Below are positions 1 through 10,766 of a DNA stretch of 34,456 nucleotides, one piece after another. This DNA comes from Zarea fungicola. Lineage: Eukaryota > Ascomycota > Sordariomycetes > Hypocreales > Cordycipitaceae. Under the pieces are notes generated by a model. That model had not been told where the DNA came from and did not search any database. It was given only the letters and a program-made list of their open reading frames with translations. The position numbers were made by a program, and so were the translations under genes. The stretch's first letter is position 1, and every line of letters begins with the position of its first letter. The stretch spans positions 296 through 34,751 of the forward strand of contig FWCC01000136.1 of NCBI GenBank assembly GCA_900169235.1. The letters run 5' to 3'.

Positions 1-292
1 ACTTACCCATCTTACCCAGTAGTAGGGGCGGGGTTAAGAGGGGAAGCGCTGCTCCTCATGCAAGCCTCTTTTCCTATTTGCTCTCAAACAAGTAGCTCCT
101 CAGGGAGTTATCTTGCCTGGCACCTGGTTCGAGCCAGGGATAGTTAGTGCTGAGGATTTGGTGTGGTGGTTGGTTGCGCCACTTGGGCTGTGCAACTGCT
201 TGTATCAACTCCTGCTAGGGTACGCATGTTCCGCACTGGCAACTAGCAACTGCAAAAAGCTACCACCGAACGCAGTACCCACGCCGCAGTAA

Positions 293-316
293 GTATGTAT
301 GTACATACGTACATAC
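293..316. repeat. Near-palindromic GTAT/GTAC tract
   Basis: An alternating GTATGTAT-GTACATAC-GTACATAC stretch that contains the perfect palindromes TATGTACATA and TACGTA. It could form a small hairpin. I know of no function for it; a slipped simple repeat is the plain explanation. Confidence 0.5.
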
Positions 317-1272
317 CTACAATTGCACTGTGTCAAGTGTGTCGTTCATCGCGCCGCTTGGTACATGGCGCCTCAGTGGGTATTCTGGCGTGCTACTGCT
401 TGTCTCGCAGTTGGCCGCTTGGAGCTTATTATTAACAAGTGACTTAATCCCCATTGAGGCAGTGAATGATGCTCCCAAAAATGCCCGGAGTTACTTCATT
501 TACTGCCCTGCGCTACTTTTGCGAAATAATGTAAAATTGATTGATTAGCCGCCCTCTGCATACCTGATGCTGGAATTAGAGGCATGCCGGCCCGAGCGAC
601 CGTCGTATTAGCTGCAAGTCGCTAGTGGCTGCTTTTGCCACTAACAGCTGAGTCCCACGGCCCAGTTTAGTGGCTTCTCGTGTCATTGATGCTGGGCATG
701 CTAAGACCAAAGTGGTGCCCGCTGTAACGCCGACCTGCTCTAGCGCTTTTCCTTGTCACCTCAGCGCATTGCTTTGGCCAAAAGAAAGGTGGAGCCGCCG
801 CCTTGCATGTAGCGACGCCGCTCCCCAGCACAAACTCACTACCAGGGCACCTGAATAGTGAGCCTCCCGCCTCTTCCAAATAGGCACATTCAAAGATGCA
901 GCCAGCGGAGTTCCCCCCAGCATGCCCACACACTAGCAGGGGCACTTGCAAGCCCCCAGCGCCCGCCCGCCTCCCCTTCCTCGTCCTTCTCTTACCCACT
1001 CCCTGCACTCCGCAAAGTCACACTCCCCCCCAAAGCCAACATCCTGCTCACAACCACCGCCCCATCCGTTGTTCCATCAAACAACTATTGCGGCTCACTG
1101 TTCATCCGAGTTTTTCAATTCCCACATCGTCCATCGAAGAGATCCGGTTCACTCGCGGCATCTCTGTTGCTTTATCGTTGCTGACGACGCTTGGGAACAC
1201 TGCCGCATTTTATTTGGACTGCCTTGCATACTCTTTGCCGCTTTTCCCGACCGGCCTCAACACTCTTGTCTA

Positions 1273-1344
1273 ATGCCAAGCGACACTGCCACAACTACCA
1301 CAACTCTGACATATCCGATATTGGGTTTCAAAGGCGCCCGATAA
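1273..1344 (+). promoter_or_regulatory. Possible upstream ORF in the RING gene leader
   Basis: An ATG-initiated frame of 23 codons that ends 145 bp before the RING gene start and does not overlap it. It matters only if the mRNA begins upstream of 1273, which the sequence does not show. The peptide is Thr-rich and resembles nothing I recognise. Confidence 0.25.
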
Positions 1345-1489
1345 TCGCACCGTGCCCGTCTTCAATTAAATGACGGTTCTGCCTTTACGCCTATAGGCTT
1401 TTTCAGTTTGTTTATCGCTTCAATTCAGAACCGACGACGCATCGCCTTGCCTCCCCTTGTCGTAGCCGCTTCTTTCTTGCGTCGCCATC

Positions 1490-2940
1490 ATGGCGGTCAT
1501 GACCGACCTGCTTCTCGCGGCGACTCGTGTTGCTATTCGAGCCGCCACCGACACGCCGAGTCCCTCTCCGGATCCTTCATCGACTGTTACAACACCTCAG
1601 GCTGCCTCGCCAACCGGCGATCCCAGCAACCAGAACAACCAGAACACCTCAAAGGACAAAGGCAGCTCGCCTCTTCTCTTCTTTGTAGCTCTGGGCTTTG
1701 GTGTCGTCTTTACTAACTTATGGTGAGATTACCTCATGCCGCACGTTTTTTTCTTATTTTCTCGGATCTGCAGCAATGTGCATGACGACACGCCGCTAAC
1801 AAACTCCACAGGATCATCGTCGGCGTCAAGTATTGCTTCCGCTACAATGCTCGCAACAGAGCCCGCTTGGGCGAAGATGGCGAACCCGTCCCCTTGGAGA
1901 CTATGCCCCGGCCTCATCGCCGCCGCCGCGAAAAGAAATTAATGACAATGGACGAAGTCAATGAGAAATTCCCGATGATGAAGTACAAGACTTGGGTCAT
2001 CGAGCGTGCCAGAGAAGGTTTACCTACTGCCGGTGGCGTCGATATATCTGCTAGTCGAGCGAACAGTATCCACAACGTTGAAGCCGTCTCTGCTATAGCT
2101 GCCACCAAAGAGCGCCATTCCATGGATGAAGCGAGCGCGGCTGCTGTAAAAACTGACGAGCCAACCGCAACGGAACCGAACTCGACAAACTCCGATGAAA
2201 AGTCAAAGAATTTCGATCACGAGAAAGACATTAAGAAGGCCGATGCTGTTGAAACCGCTGGACAAACTTCAACAGCTGCTTCGAAAGCAGACGATATCCA
2301 GCGAGTGGAGAGCCACGATGATGACGACGAGGACGACGACGAGCACATCAACGCTGCCTTGCCTCCCGAGTGCCTCGCTGCCCCGGGTGACTCGTGTGCC
2401 ATTTGCATTGATACGCTCGAAGATGATGACGAGATTCGTGGACTCACCTGCGGCCATGCTTTCCATGCCGTTTGCGTCGACCCATGGTTGACGAGCCGCC
2501 GTGCCTGCTGCCCCCTCTGCAAGGCCGACTATTACACACCGAAGCCCCGACCCAACCAGGAGACTGATGCTGCTGCTCAAGCGAACGCCAGCCTAGACCC
2601 GCGCAATAACACGCGACTCAACATGCCTGCCAGCTTTGCTTCCGCCTGGTTCCGTTCCAACACTAACCGCCCGTCTGCTACTGGCCGCAACGGGCGTCGC
2701 AGAGCAACAACTTCAACTCCAACTGCCGCAGAGACCACCGCCACGCAACAAACCACAGGAGCCTCTGCTGGTCCTGGCGTGATGTCGTCAGTTCGCTCCG
2801 CTTTGCGATTTGGGCGTAGAAATAACACCCAAGCTGACAATGCCCCTACTGGTGCAGCGGCAGCTACCGGTGACGCTATCACTGAGGTGACACTAGCCGA
2901 GTTGGAATCCGGAACAAGGCGGACGGTGACGACGGCGTAA
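1490..2940 (+). CDS. Membrane-anchored RING-H2 finger protein, probable E3 ubiquitin ligase
   Basis: Two exons, 1490-1722 and 1812-2940, give about 453 residues. The 89 bp intron (GTGAGA..CACAG) splits a Trp codon and has a CTAAC branch site. The start has good context (GCCATCATGG). After a Ser/Thr/Pro-rich N-terminus comes one hydrophobic segment at about 60-84, then a basic patch, as expected for a single-pass membrane protein. A low-complexity middle contains an Asp/Glu run just before the RING-H2 finger (about residues 273-314). That finger begins CAIC, has CGHAFHAVC in the centre and ends CPLC, giving the C3H2C3 ligand pattern. The C-terminus is Ala/Thr-rich and disordered. Family knowledge: such proteins usually act as E3 ligases on endomembranes. 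The substrate and the exact membrane cannot be told from sequence. The gene converges on the DUF3752 gene. Confidence 0.85.
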
Positions 2941-3649
2941 TTTACGCTGCAGAACAAAACAAGCCCCTTTTTCACGACACTATTTATTACGACCTTTGAA
3001 CTTTGTTGCATCGTCTCTGTTGGAAACTTTATTCCATCCTCATCTATATATGCGTTTCATCAACTAGGTGGCCTATTTGACCCGTCACATCAATAAGCCC
3101 CGCTCATCGTTTCTGATACATGTTAACATCTTGCGGAACCAGACCATTTTGGGGTGTGGGGGGAGGAGAGCCATTTGTGTGTGGTCTGAAAAGATGGCCA
3201 TAACTTTGAGATGGCTGTTATGGAAGCCCAGCTGAGTTGGCGTCATGGTTTCACCCTGTTGAGCGAACCACGTTGGCGCTGGTATTTTGCGGAAAGTTGT
3301 GTATGCACAAGGGCTGAATCAACGGAGGTATTTGCTACCGTTTTTGTCTCTTTTTTTGATATTTTTGCATTGAATCTGGAAGGATCGGTAGCCATGGGTT
3401 TTTGTATTTGTTTTTAAGTTTTTGGGATGGTTGAAATATCTTGAAAGCGGCGGAGTTTGGCTTGTATGCAGCATATTAGTTTAGGTAGCCTGGCGACATA
3501 TATGCTACATTGTGTTCACATGCGTTTTAATAAGTAATTGGCCGTGCTGTTTCAAAATAGCCTTGATTATAACTACGTGTATGGTACGTCGTGTATTGTA
3601 GAGGATGTGTATTTTCCTTGTCTGCTGTGAAGAAGCCCCGGTACAGAAT
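2941..3649. other. Convergent 3' region between the RING and DUF3752 genes
   Basis: The sequence shifts to T- and G-rich, AT-rich DNA typical of 3' untranslated regions. It includes a G-rich run around 3152-3170 (GGGGTGTGGGGGGAGGAG). A short ATG frame at 3211-3417 has no protein-like features. A 20-base word at 3449-3468 recurs with two mismatches at 14917-14936. I see no gene here. Confidence 0.6.
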
Positions 3650-4678
3650 CTACAGAAACGATCCTTTCTGAAAGCGTCCTCCAAAGTTGGCGCTCTTGGC
3701 CACCAATTCCCTTCTCTGCGCCGCCCCCATCTTGGAGCCCAGGCTCATGTCCTTTTCCCGATCAAACGCCCTCTTGCTCGGGTCATCGTCCTCCTCGCCA
3801 CCCTTGCCGCTCCTCCTTCCACCAGCGCCTCCTCCGTCTGCGCCGCCCTGGTGCTCGTCATACAGGCTCTTCCCGCGGTGCGACGCAATCGATGCCGCAA
3901 TTTTCTGATCCCGCTCCGCCTGCTCTCTCGCCCGCGCGTCCGCGGCCGCGACTTCGCCAGCGGACTTGCCGGTTCCGTCGGAGCGGCCTAGCACAGCGTC
4001 CTGCAGGCGTTTGAGTTTCTCCTCCGGTGTTTCTGTCCACAAGGCGGATATGCCGCCGCCGCCGGGACCGCCGCCGGCTGCGGCCGATGAGTATGAGGCG
4101 GCTGAGGGCTTGGATGTGAATTTTCGGGCCTTGAGCTTCGTTGGATCGCGTTCGGAGTAGCCCGTGTTGACGGGCAGCGCGAGCATCCATTCGTCGCGGA
4201 CTGGCGCAGTGGAGGATGAGGAATCGGTCGGGGGCATGAACGGGCCGATGGGACCACGGCGGGAGACTTTGTTGGGGAGGGCTGGACCGTAGTCATCCTC
4301 GGAGGAGGAGCCTGCCTCTGAAGATTCCTCGGTAGTAGTTGGCATGGGGCCAGATCGTCGTGCGAGCGGCGGCGGCGCGGGACCGACGTCAGAGTCAGAG
4401 TCGGAGTCGTCGAGGCCAATCTCGTCTTTATTAGCTATACTCGCCGTGGGCGGTAATGTAGGTCCCAGCGCGGGTTTGGAGACTGTAGGTGCTGCTGGCC
4501 CGGCGCCTGGCGCGAGCGGTCCACAGTCGTCCTCTGAATCAGAGTCGTCGAGCGCTATCTCGTCGGCATTGTGGCGGGGGTGCTTGGTATGGGACGACGT
4601 GTTGTCAGTATCCGGTTCAGGTGTACGTTTGCGTTTTGATGAGTGTTGTGAGGGGATTTGGGGACCTATTGACGACAT
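3650..4678 (-). CDS. DUF3752 / GPALPP-motif nuclear protein
   Basis: A single exon of 342 residues. The frame is open for 50 more codons upstream, but I chose the ATG at 4678 because the protein then begins with the family-typical MSSIGPQIP; the extension is unlike the rest. The N-terminal half has acidic blocks (DEIALDDSDSEDD, DEIGLDDSDSDSD, SSSEDDY), each followed by a GPxxP-type motif, including GPALP at 131-135. A DEWML element at about 162-166 opens the conserved DUF3752 region, followed by GYSERDPTKLKARKF. A Gly-rich linker and a charged C-terminus (FDREKDMSLGSKM, ending GGRFQKGSFL) complete it. The acidic Ser blocks look like CK2 target sites. The molecular function of this family is poorly known; a nuclear role is inferred. 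The gene diverges from vps8, with 880 bp between the starts. Confidence 0.85.
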   Translation of the reverse strand: MSSIGPQIPSQHSSKRKRTPEPDTDNTSSHTKHPRHNADEIALDDSDSEDDCGPLAPGAGPAAPTVSKPALGPTLPPTASIANKDEIGLDDSDSDSDVGPAPPPLARRSGPMPTTTEESSEAGSSSEDDYGPALPNKVSRRGPIGPFMPPTDSSSSTAPVRDEWMLALPVNTGYSERDPTKLKARKFTSKPSAASYSSAAAGGGPGGGGISALWTETPEEKLKRLQDAVLGRSDGTGKSAGEVAAADARAREQAERDQKIAASIASHRGKSLYDEHQGGADGGGAGGRRSGKGGEEDDDPSKRAFDREKDMSLGSKMGAAQRRELVAKSANFGGRFQKGSFL

Positions 4679-5558
4679 GGTGACTGTGATTTGGTTATAT
4701 AGTAGAAAGCAGAGTTCGAGGGTGGAGGTTTCCCAGATACTTGGGCTGGTTTCTGTGCGCTGCGGCTGTGATTGGCCGACGCAATGACGTAGGCAGCGAA
4801 GATCGGTTTGCGAACAGCGTTTTAGCACGTTGAATTGGCGAATATACTATTTATTTATATGTTTCTTCAGGTTCCTCGTTAATACCATATAATAGAATTA
4901 CTCGTTTATTTCTTTCCCTTATCTGACTATTCTCTGCCCTTGCTACGAATTGCATCAGGTTAAATTGGCTGCTGGTGGCTGGGAGATATGCAGCAAGCAG
5001 GTTCAGGTAACTGTAAAACTACCCCCCCCCCCCGTCCAGCTCATACACCGCAATGGGTTTTAAGAGCAATTGCAAAAACGACCAAGAAAATACTTTATAT
5101 GTGCCTCTGGGACCAACTCAATGCAAATATTTATTAAACCCCCTCTTCTACGCATTCTTCTGCGGGGCCTTGCCGCAGGTTTGCATGCAAGCCTTGTGGC
5201 GGAGTAACGCCGGACCGCCAGCGCTGAGCAACGCTGCGCAAGCTGCCTGCATGTGCTGCGTTTCTTGGTGGAGGTACCTATGATCTCAGTACTGTCGTCG
5301 AGCTCGCCAAAGGCACCAACCTCCTCCACAGGCCCGCCAAGGTAGATGGCCAGCATTACGGGTTTGTCCCAGTCCAGAAAACAGAGACGGAAGTGCCTCG
5401 CCCAGCTAGACAGACGTGAATTGCACAAATCTACTTTTTAATAAAGCGAACTCGTCAACGCCCCAAGCACGCACGGCCGCACCAAAAAAACATCCCCGAG
5501 ACAACGACGAACAATCGGCAGCTACCAGGAACCATGATGTAATGGGAGCGACAACACA
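4679..5558. other. Divergent intergenic region, DUF3752 gene and vps8
   Basis: 880 bp that should hold both promoters. Visible elements are an AT-rich block around 4850-4930, a run of 12 C at 5022-5033, and upstream start codons just before vps8 (listed separately). Open frames on both strands at about 5053-5430 lack conserved motifs. The minus-strand one, about 122 codons, is discussed under findings and not called as a gene. Confidence 0.5.
5022..5033 (+). repeat. Homopolymer run of 12 C
   Basis: Twelve consecutive C in the intergenic region. It is likely to vary in length or be mis-sequenced. Confidence 0.8.
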
Positions 5559-5637
5559 ATGTCAGATTCAGAGCATCAGTCGGCCGCCGCGCCGGAGCAG
5601 CCGGACGAGGTTTCTACACCCACAGAGGCGGTTGTAA
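5534..5637 (+). promoter_or_regulatory. Overlapping upstream start codons and uORFs of vps8
   Basis: Three ATGs precede the vps8 ATG at 5559. Two adjacent ones (5534, 5537) open a minimal ORF that ends at TAA 5540-5542. That stop overlaps a third ATG at 5542, forming TAATG. The frame from 5542 runs 31 codons to TAA at 5635-5637 and overlaps the start of vps8 in another frame. If the mRNA leader includes these ATGs, ribosomes must leak past them or re-initiate. That a regulatory effect exists is inference, since the transcript start is unknown. Confidence 0.45.
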
Positions 5638-8600
5638 AAGCAGCCATCAATGACAACACCGACGATGTCGATGTGCCGCAACTGGAAACGGCCGACAACG
5701 ACGACGACAACGATGGCGCGCATGAAGATGAGACTGACAAAGGAAATGAGGAGGATGTAAATACGCCAATACGACAGAAGCAAGACCATCTCGCCCCGCC
5801 ATATGATGGATCAGAGCTAGAATCCATCGACGCCGATTCGGTCGACCTCACGCCTCGGCGGACTGGCAGCCCCATCGACTCGCTTGCTTCGGCACAGGGC
5901 ATTTCTCCCTCAATACAAGTATGTCAAGACGGGGTAGCAAAGAAAATAAGGTTGTTCAGCAGCATGACTAACTTATGAAACCAGGGCTCCCGCATATCAT
6001 CCCCTGGCAGCAGTGTGCTCCCTTCCATCGCCTCCCGGGCATATCTCAACAGCCCAACACCCTCCTTTCGCCCGTTTGACCGACGTTTCTCTTCGCGCAT
6101 CGCTTCGCCGAGTGTACATAGCCCACGATCCCCATCACCGGCCTTTCTAACCGGCCACTCCCGCAATGCATCCCTGAGCTCCAACTTCCAGATCGAGCCG
6201 GCTGAGAGCGAGGCTGCGAGCCCCCCGTGGGAGGTGGTCCGCTGGACGCGTCTGCAGAAGCTCAACTTGCAGGCGTTCTCAGAGTCTGGCCGCCGCAATT
6301 TCGGTTCACCGACGTGCCTGGCAGTATCTGCGACGATTGTGCTAGGGACGTCCAAGGGCATCATATTGGTATTCGACTACAGCCAGAACTTGAAGCTGAT
6401 TATTGGACCCGGAACGAAGGCGGTTGAGTCGGGACCAATCACAGCGATCGCCGTGTCAGCAGATCATACGACGATTGCAGGTGGTCATGCAAGCGGGAAT
6501 ATCTTTACCTGGGACACATCGCGGCCGTCTCGGCCTTTCTTGGCAATACCTCACCTGGAACATGCAGAGGCACAACATCGTACTACAGATGGGCATGTCC
6601 CGAACGTATCGGTTATTCACCTTGGCTTTCTAGGTACAAGACACACAGCTTTAGTGTCCGCCGATGATCGAGGCATGGCCTTTTCACATCTCGCGACGAG
6701 AGGCACAGGCGCGCTGGGTCGTTCAGTCAAGACAACACGGATACTGGGCCGATATCCTGATGCCCCAAAGCCTGTTGGCAAGCCCGTGAAGCCTAGCACA
6801 GTTCTTGCATTTGCTTCCTTGCCACTTGGCAACGTGGAGCGTGCGACTGACATTATGGGCCTGACGGCGATGCTGACACCGTATCTGCTCGTTATTGTGT
6901 CTACAACACCCGTGGCGCAAACTCAACATAAATCAGCACGGCCAAAAGAGGTGCCTGCACACAGCACCATGAGTGGCTGCCTAGCCTGGTTCCCAGCCGT
7001 CAAATTAAAAACACTGGATCCTGTCACCGAGACCGATATATCAAAAGTGAAGCTCGCATACTGCTGGTCCAATGTTCTCACAGTGCTCGACGTATCCGAG
7101 GTGCCTAGTGATGATGATAGTCAGTCCCCCAGCCTCAAATTCAAGGCACGCAGCCGGTGGAAGTGCGAGGAGAGCATTGTCGCGGTGCAGTGGCTCAGCC
7201 GGTCGGTACTGACTGTGCTCACTGTCTCGCAGCGCCTCGTTGTTCTCGAGGACAGAACTATGCGCATGACAGAGGCCTTTGACTTGATGCAGCGCTACAT
7301 GTACCACACGGACTTGTTTTCGAAGCAACTACATACGCTGGTGGAGCGGCTTGACGAAGAGGATCCCTCCATGCACGGCGTCGTGGCAGACGCGTTTTAC
7401 ATGAGCTTCAAGGCGTACAAGGGAAGAATCTTCTTATTGGGCTTCAATGAAGTTTCACTTGGTGCTCTCTCCAACTGGGCTGATCGGTTAATTGCTATGA
7501 TGGAGCATGGTGACTACGTCGGTGCTATTCAGCTGGCCACGTCTTACTATACGGGGGATGCTGATAAATTGACCGTGGGACTACCAGAGGACCAGAATCA
7601 GCGGCACAGCATGGTCAAGGATAAAGTATTGGAGATTATCAGTGCTTCTCTCAAGTTTGCATTTGCTCAGCGGCGTAAAGACAAGAATGCTGCTGATGAT
7701 GCGCACTTGAAGCAGCTTGCTGAGACTTGCTTTGTAGCCTGTCTAAACATTGACAACGTCGACTTTCTTCTAGACGAGATGTTTGAGTGGTATGAAGAAG
7801 CCGACACTCCAGGCATTTTTCTCGAGGTTCTGGAGTCGTACATTCTGGATGGATCGATTGTCTTTATCTCGCCGGTTGTCGTCAAAGCCATGGTTAGTTA
7901 CTATGCTGCGCAAGGCTGGGAGAGCAGGCTTGAAGAAATGATTTGTCACATGGAGACTGCGACACTGGATCTGGATCAGATCACGCTACTATGCAAGCAA
8001 CACAGCCTCTATGACGCCCTCACCTACGTCTGGAACCAGGCTATTCGTGACTACATCACCCCGATGATTGAGTTACTCAGCTTACTCGTGCCACTGATCA
8101 CCAATGGCAACTTTTCCGGCGAATCTGTTGGTGAAGATTACTACAGTATTAACGCGGTCAAGATATTTCCCTATCTTTCATACACACTAACGAGTCGAAT
8201 ATATCCCAACGGGGAGGCAATGGACGAAGATGTAGCAATACAGGCCAAGGCTGAAATCTATTGGTTCTTCTTTTCTGGCCAAACAATTACTTGGCCTAAA
8301 GGCAGTGGCAAAAAATTTCTTACGTGCCCTGGGGAGGATGAGGAGCCGTCTTTTCCGTATTTGCGACTTATTCTTCGATACGACGCGCCGAGTTTCTTGA
8401 GTGCATTGAACGAGGCGTTTGAAGACCCGTTTTTGAATGACTCTCCAGATAAGAAGATGAATGGAGCTTCGCCAATGGATATGCCAGAGGAGCAGATCTT
8501 TGGTCAGACCATAAACCGGCAATACATTCTGTCCATTTTACTGGATGTAATGAACCCGGAAGACTTTGCACCGACAGATACAATCTATTTAGACATGTTC

Positions 8601-10439
8601 ATTGCCAGAAACCTTCCCAAGTTTCCCCAATATCTTCTCTTCTCTGGATCAACTCTGTCAAAGGTGCTTCAGGGGCTCTGCAACTATCCTGGACAGGATC
8701 TAGCAGAGGATGCTCAGCTGAGCGCCGAGTACCTGCTGTCAGTCTACCACCCGACTGATACTACCGCTTTACTACCACAATTCAAACAGGCAGGTTTCTA
8801 CAGAATCCTGAAGAACATCTTCAAAGCCGATAAACAGTTTGGCACACTCATCCGCACGTACTTTGAAGACCCCAATGACCAAGATCAAGTATTTGAATGC
8901 ATTGCTGGGTGTCTACGTTCGTCGACAGAGCTGGGTGTCCAGCAACGAAATGATATGCACGACGCCATTCTCGAGCACGCCAAGGATCTATTGGAACTGA
9001 GCCCGGAAAAGTCTGCTGTGGTACTCGCAGGAGAAACGACAGAAACGCAAAAGCACATCCTAGAGAGCGTATCGGATTCGCCTGAGCGCCAGTTCGCCTA
9101 CCTCAAAACTCTTCTTGATTCAGAGCGCGAGAAGCTGCCGAAAGAAATCGCGCCAGACCGCCATCTCATTGAGCAGTATGTGCGGCTCATGTGTACGTTT
9201 GAGCCGTCGCATGTGTCTGATTACATTAATCGCATCCAATCGACGGATCTGCGACTTGACGAGGTCCTCCCGACCATGGAGGAGACTGGAGTTGTCGATG
9301 CAGCGGTGACAATACTGTCTCGTGATGGTCTGGTAGAGAAGGCTATGCAGCGATTAATTTGCCATTTTGCAACGCTCGAGTCAACGCTTCAAGGCGTGCT
9401 AAGTAGCGCGGCGGATTGGCAGGAAGACCCCTTGGACCTGCAAGCTTCCATCGAAGAGTTGCTTCAGGGGCTGCAGAAGTACATCTATGTCGGCATCTGG
9501 CTGTGCCAAGGACAAAAGAAGCCCGCTAAGAGGGTGACGCATGTGCCGAACAAGTCCAAAGACAAAAACGCAGCCTTGATGACAGATGAATCTCTGTGGC
9601 TGCAGCTAATTGAGGCGGCCGTCAAGTTGACTAAGCAACTTTCACCTGGAATTCAAAATGCAGTGGCTGACACGGACTTGGATGGCGAACGGCTGTTGAC
9701 ATTGCTGCGATCACTTGTGCAGCACACCTTTACAGCGTTGCTGGCGTCCACGTCCGGCCAGAACCCGGCACAGACAACATCCAAGCTACTCGCTGCCGGC
9801 GGTACCAATGTATCATTCCTGCGTATCCTGCGTGCGTTTCTCACTCACGCGGCCGAGTCATCACCCAACCTCGCCGATTTGCGTGGCGTGCTTGCCTCAA
9901 TCTTTTCAGCCTATGCCTACGAAGAGTCCATTCTGCGGCTGTCTAACCGTCTGCTGGAGAGGAGCCTGTTTGTCAATGTCGGCCAGTCGGTCGAGCTCCG
10001 CCAGCGAGGATGGCGACCGCGCGGATCGACATGCGAGCATTGTGGCCGCCGCTTATGGGGTCCAGGGGTCGCGGGCGGTGCCGTGTTCGAGGCGTGGGAG
10101 ACAAAGCAGGCCATCGAGGAGGCACGCCGTCTTGAGAAGAAGATGCTCGCCAGCGGAGATCAAGGGTCCGAGTCGGAAAGCAAAGGCAAGGGAAAGAGCC
10201 TGGATACACGGCCGTCGAGCATGCTCATTGAAGAGCAGCAGCATCTAGATAGCGGCCGTGATGCAGGGGACAGCAACAATGGTAGCGCCGTCAGTAAGGA
10301 TCTGCCGCTCGGCCCGCTCGTTGTACTGGCCTGTCGTCATGTTTACCACCAGAGCTGTCTGGATACGGTGCAAGATAGGCTGGAGAATGGTACGGGGCCA
10401 GCGCGCGAGAGAGAATACCGATGTCCCATTGACGGATAA
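5559..10439 (+). CDS. VPS8: Vps8, CORVET endosomal tethering complex subunit
   Basis: Two exons, 5559-5918 and 5985-10439, give about 1604 residues. The 66 bp intron (GTATGT..CCAG, GACTAAC branch site) is in phase 0. An acidic, disordered N-terminus of about 190 residues is followed by a WD40-like beta-propeller region (about 190-500). The Vps8 family block comes next (from about residue 556: RYMYHTDLFSKQLHTLVERL and onward to GALSNWADRLI), then a long alpha-solenoid. A C-terminal RING-like finger has CEHC at 1470-1473, CRHVYHQSC in the middle and CPIDG at 1600-1604, right at the end of the protein. Known role: Vps8 binds the Rab5-type GTPase Vps21 and, with the class C core and Vps3, tethers early endosomes before fusion. 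The length is usual for filamentous-fungal orthologues. PIG-P follows 327 bp downstream on the same strand. Confidence 0.93.
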
Positions 10440-10766
10440 AGTGGTGAAAAGCGGAACGCAGCATGCATTGACAGATGATACTGTAATGATTACTATGTAT
10501 AGAACTAGCCATATTGACGAGTTGAATGTGGGACTACTACCCGTATAAAATAATAAAGGATTTATTAAAAATATTTTTTAGTCTTGAAGTCATTATAATG
10601 TCGTCGTTCAATTAAAAGTTGGTAGCCATCTAGTATGGGTGGGTCAGTCGCATTCCAGCTCGTCGCATTGCGGGCCAAGATTAGCTTGAAGCTTCAACCC
10701 CTCGACGACATCATCACCGACAAGCCGTCGACGCTCTACAGGGCCGACACAAAAAAAAACGTCGTC
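10440..10766. other. Intergenic spacer between vps8 and PIG-P
   Basis: An AT-rich vps8 3' region (AATAAAGG at about 10550, then a T/A-rich run to 10580) leads into the PIG-P leader. An in-frame ATG at 10635 would extend PIG-P by 44 residues. No other gene is visible. Confidence 0.6.

Larger units (their letters stand above)
1..1489. other. Gene-free left flank and 5' leader of the RING gene
   Basis: No reading frame here looks like a conserved protein; the open frames are short and mostly lack an ATG start. A near-palindromic GTATGTAT/GTACATAC tract lies at 293-316. From about 900 to 1480 the plus strand is rich in C and T, as is common in fungal promoters and 5' leaders. A 23-codon ATG-initiated upstream ORF at 1273-1344 would sit in the leader of the RING gene if transcription starts before it. 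Confidence 0.5.

Noticed and set aside
110..160. tRNA-like T-arm word (TGGTTCGAGCCAG)
   Set aside because: No matching acceptor stem, D-arm or anticodon arm could be found around it; the word is simply a short palindrome.
858..1344. Three overlapping frames in the C-rich left flank
   Set aside because: They are Pro/Ser/His-rich translations of a C-rich leader, with no domain and at least some non-ATG starts.
4344..4787. 147-codon plus-strand frame opposite the DUF3752 gene
   Set aside because: Low-complexity antisense of the Asp/Ser repeats in the real gene.
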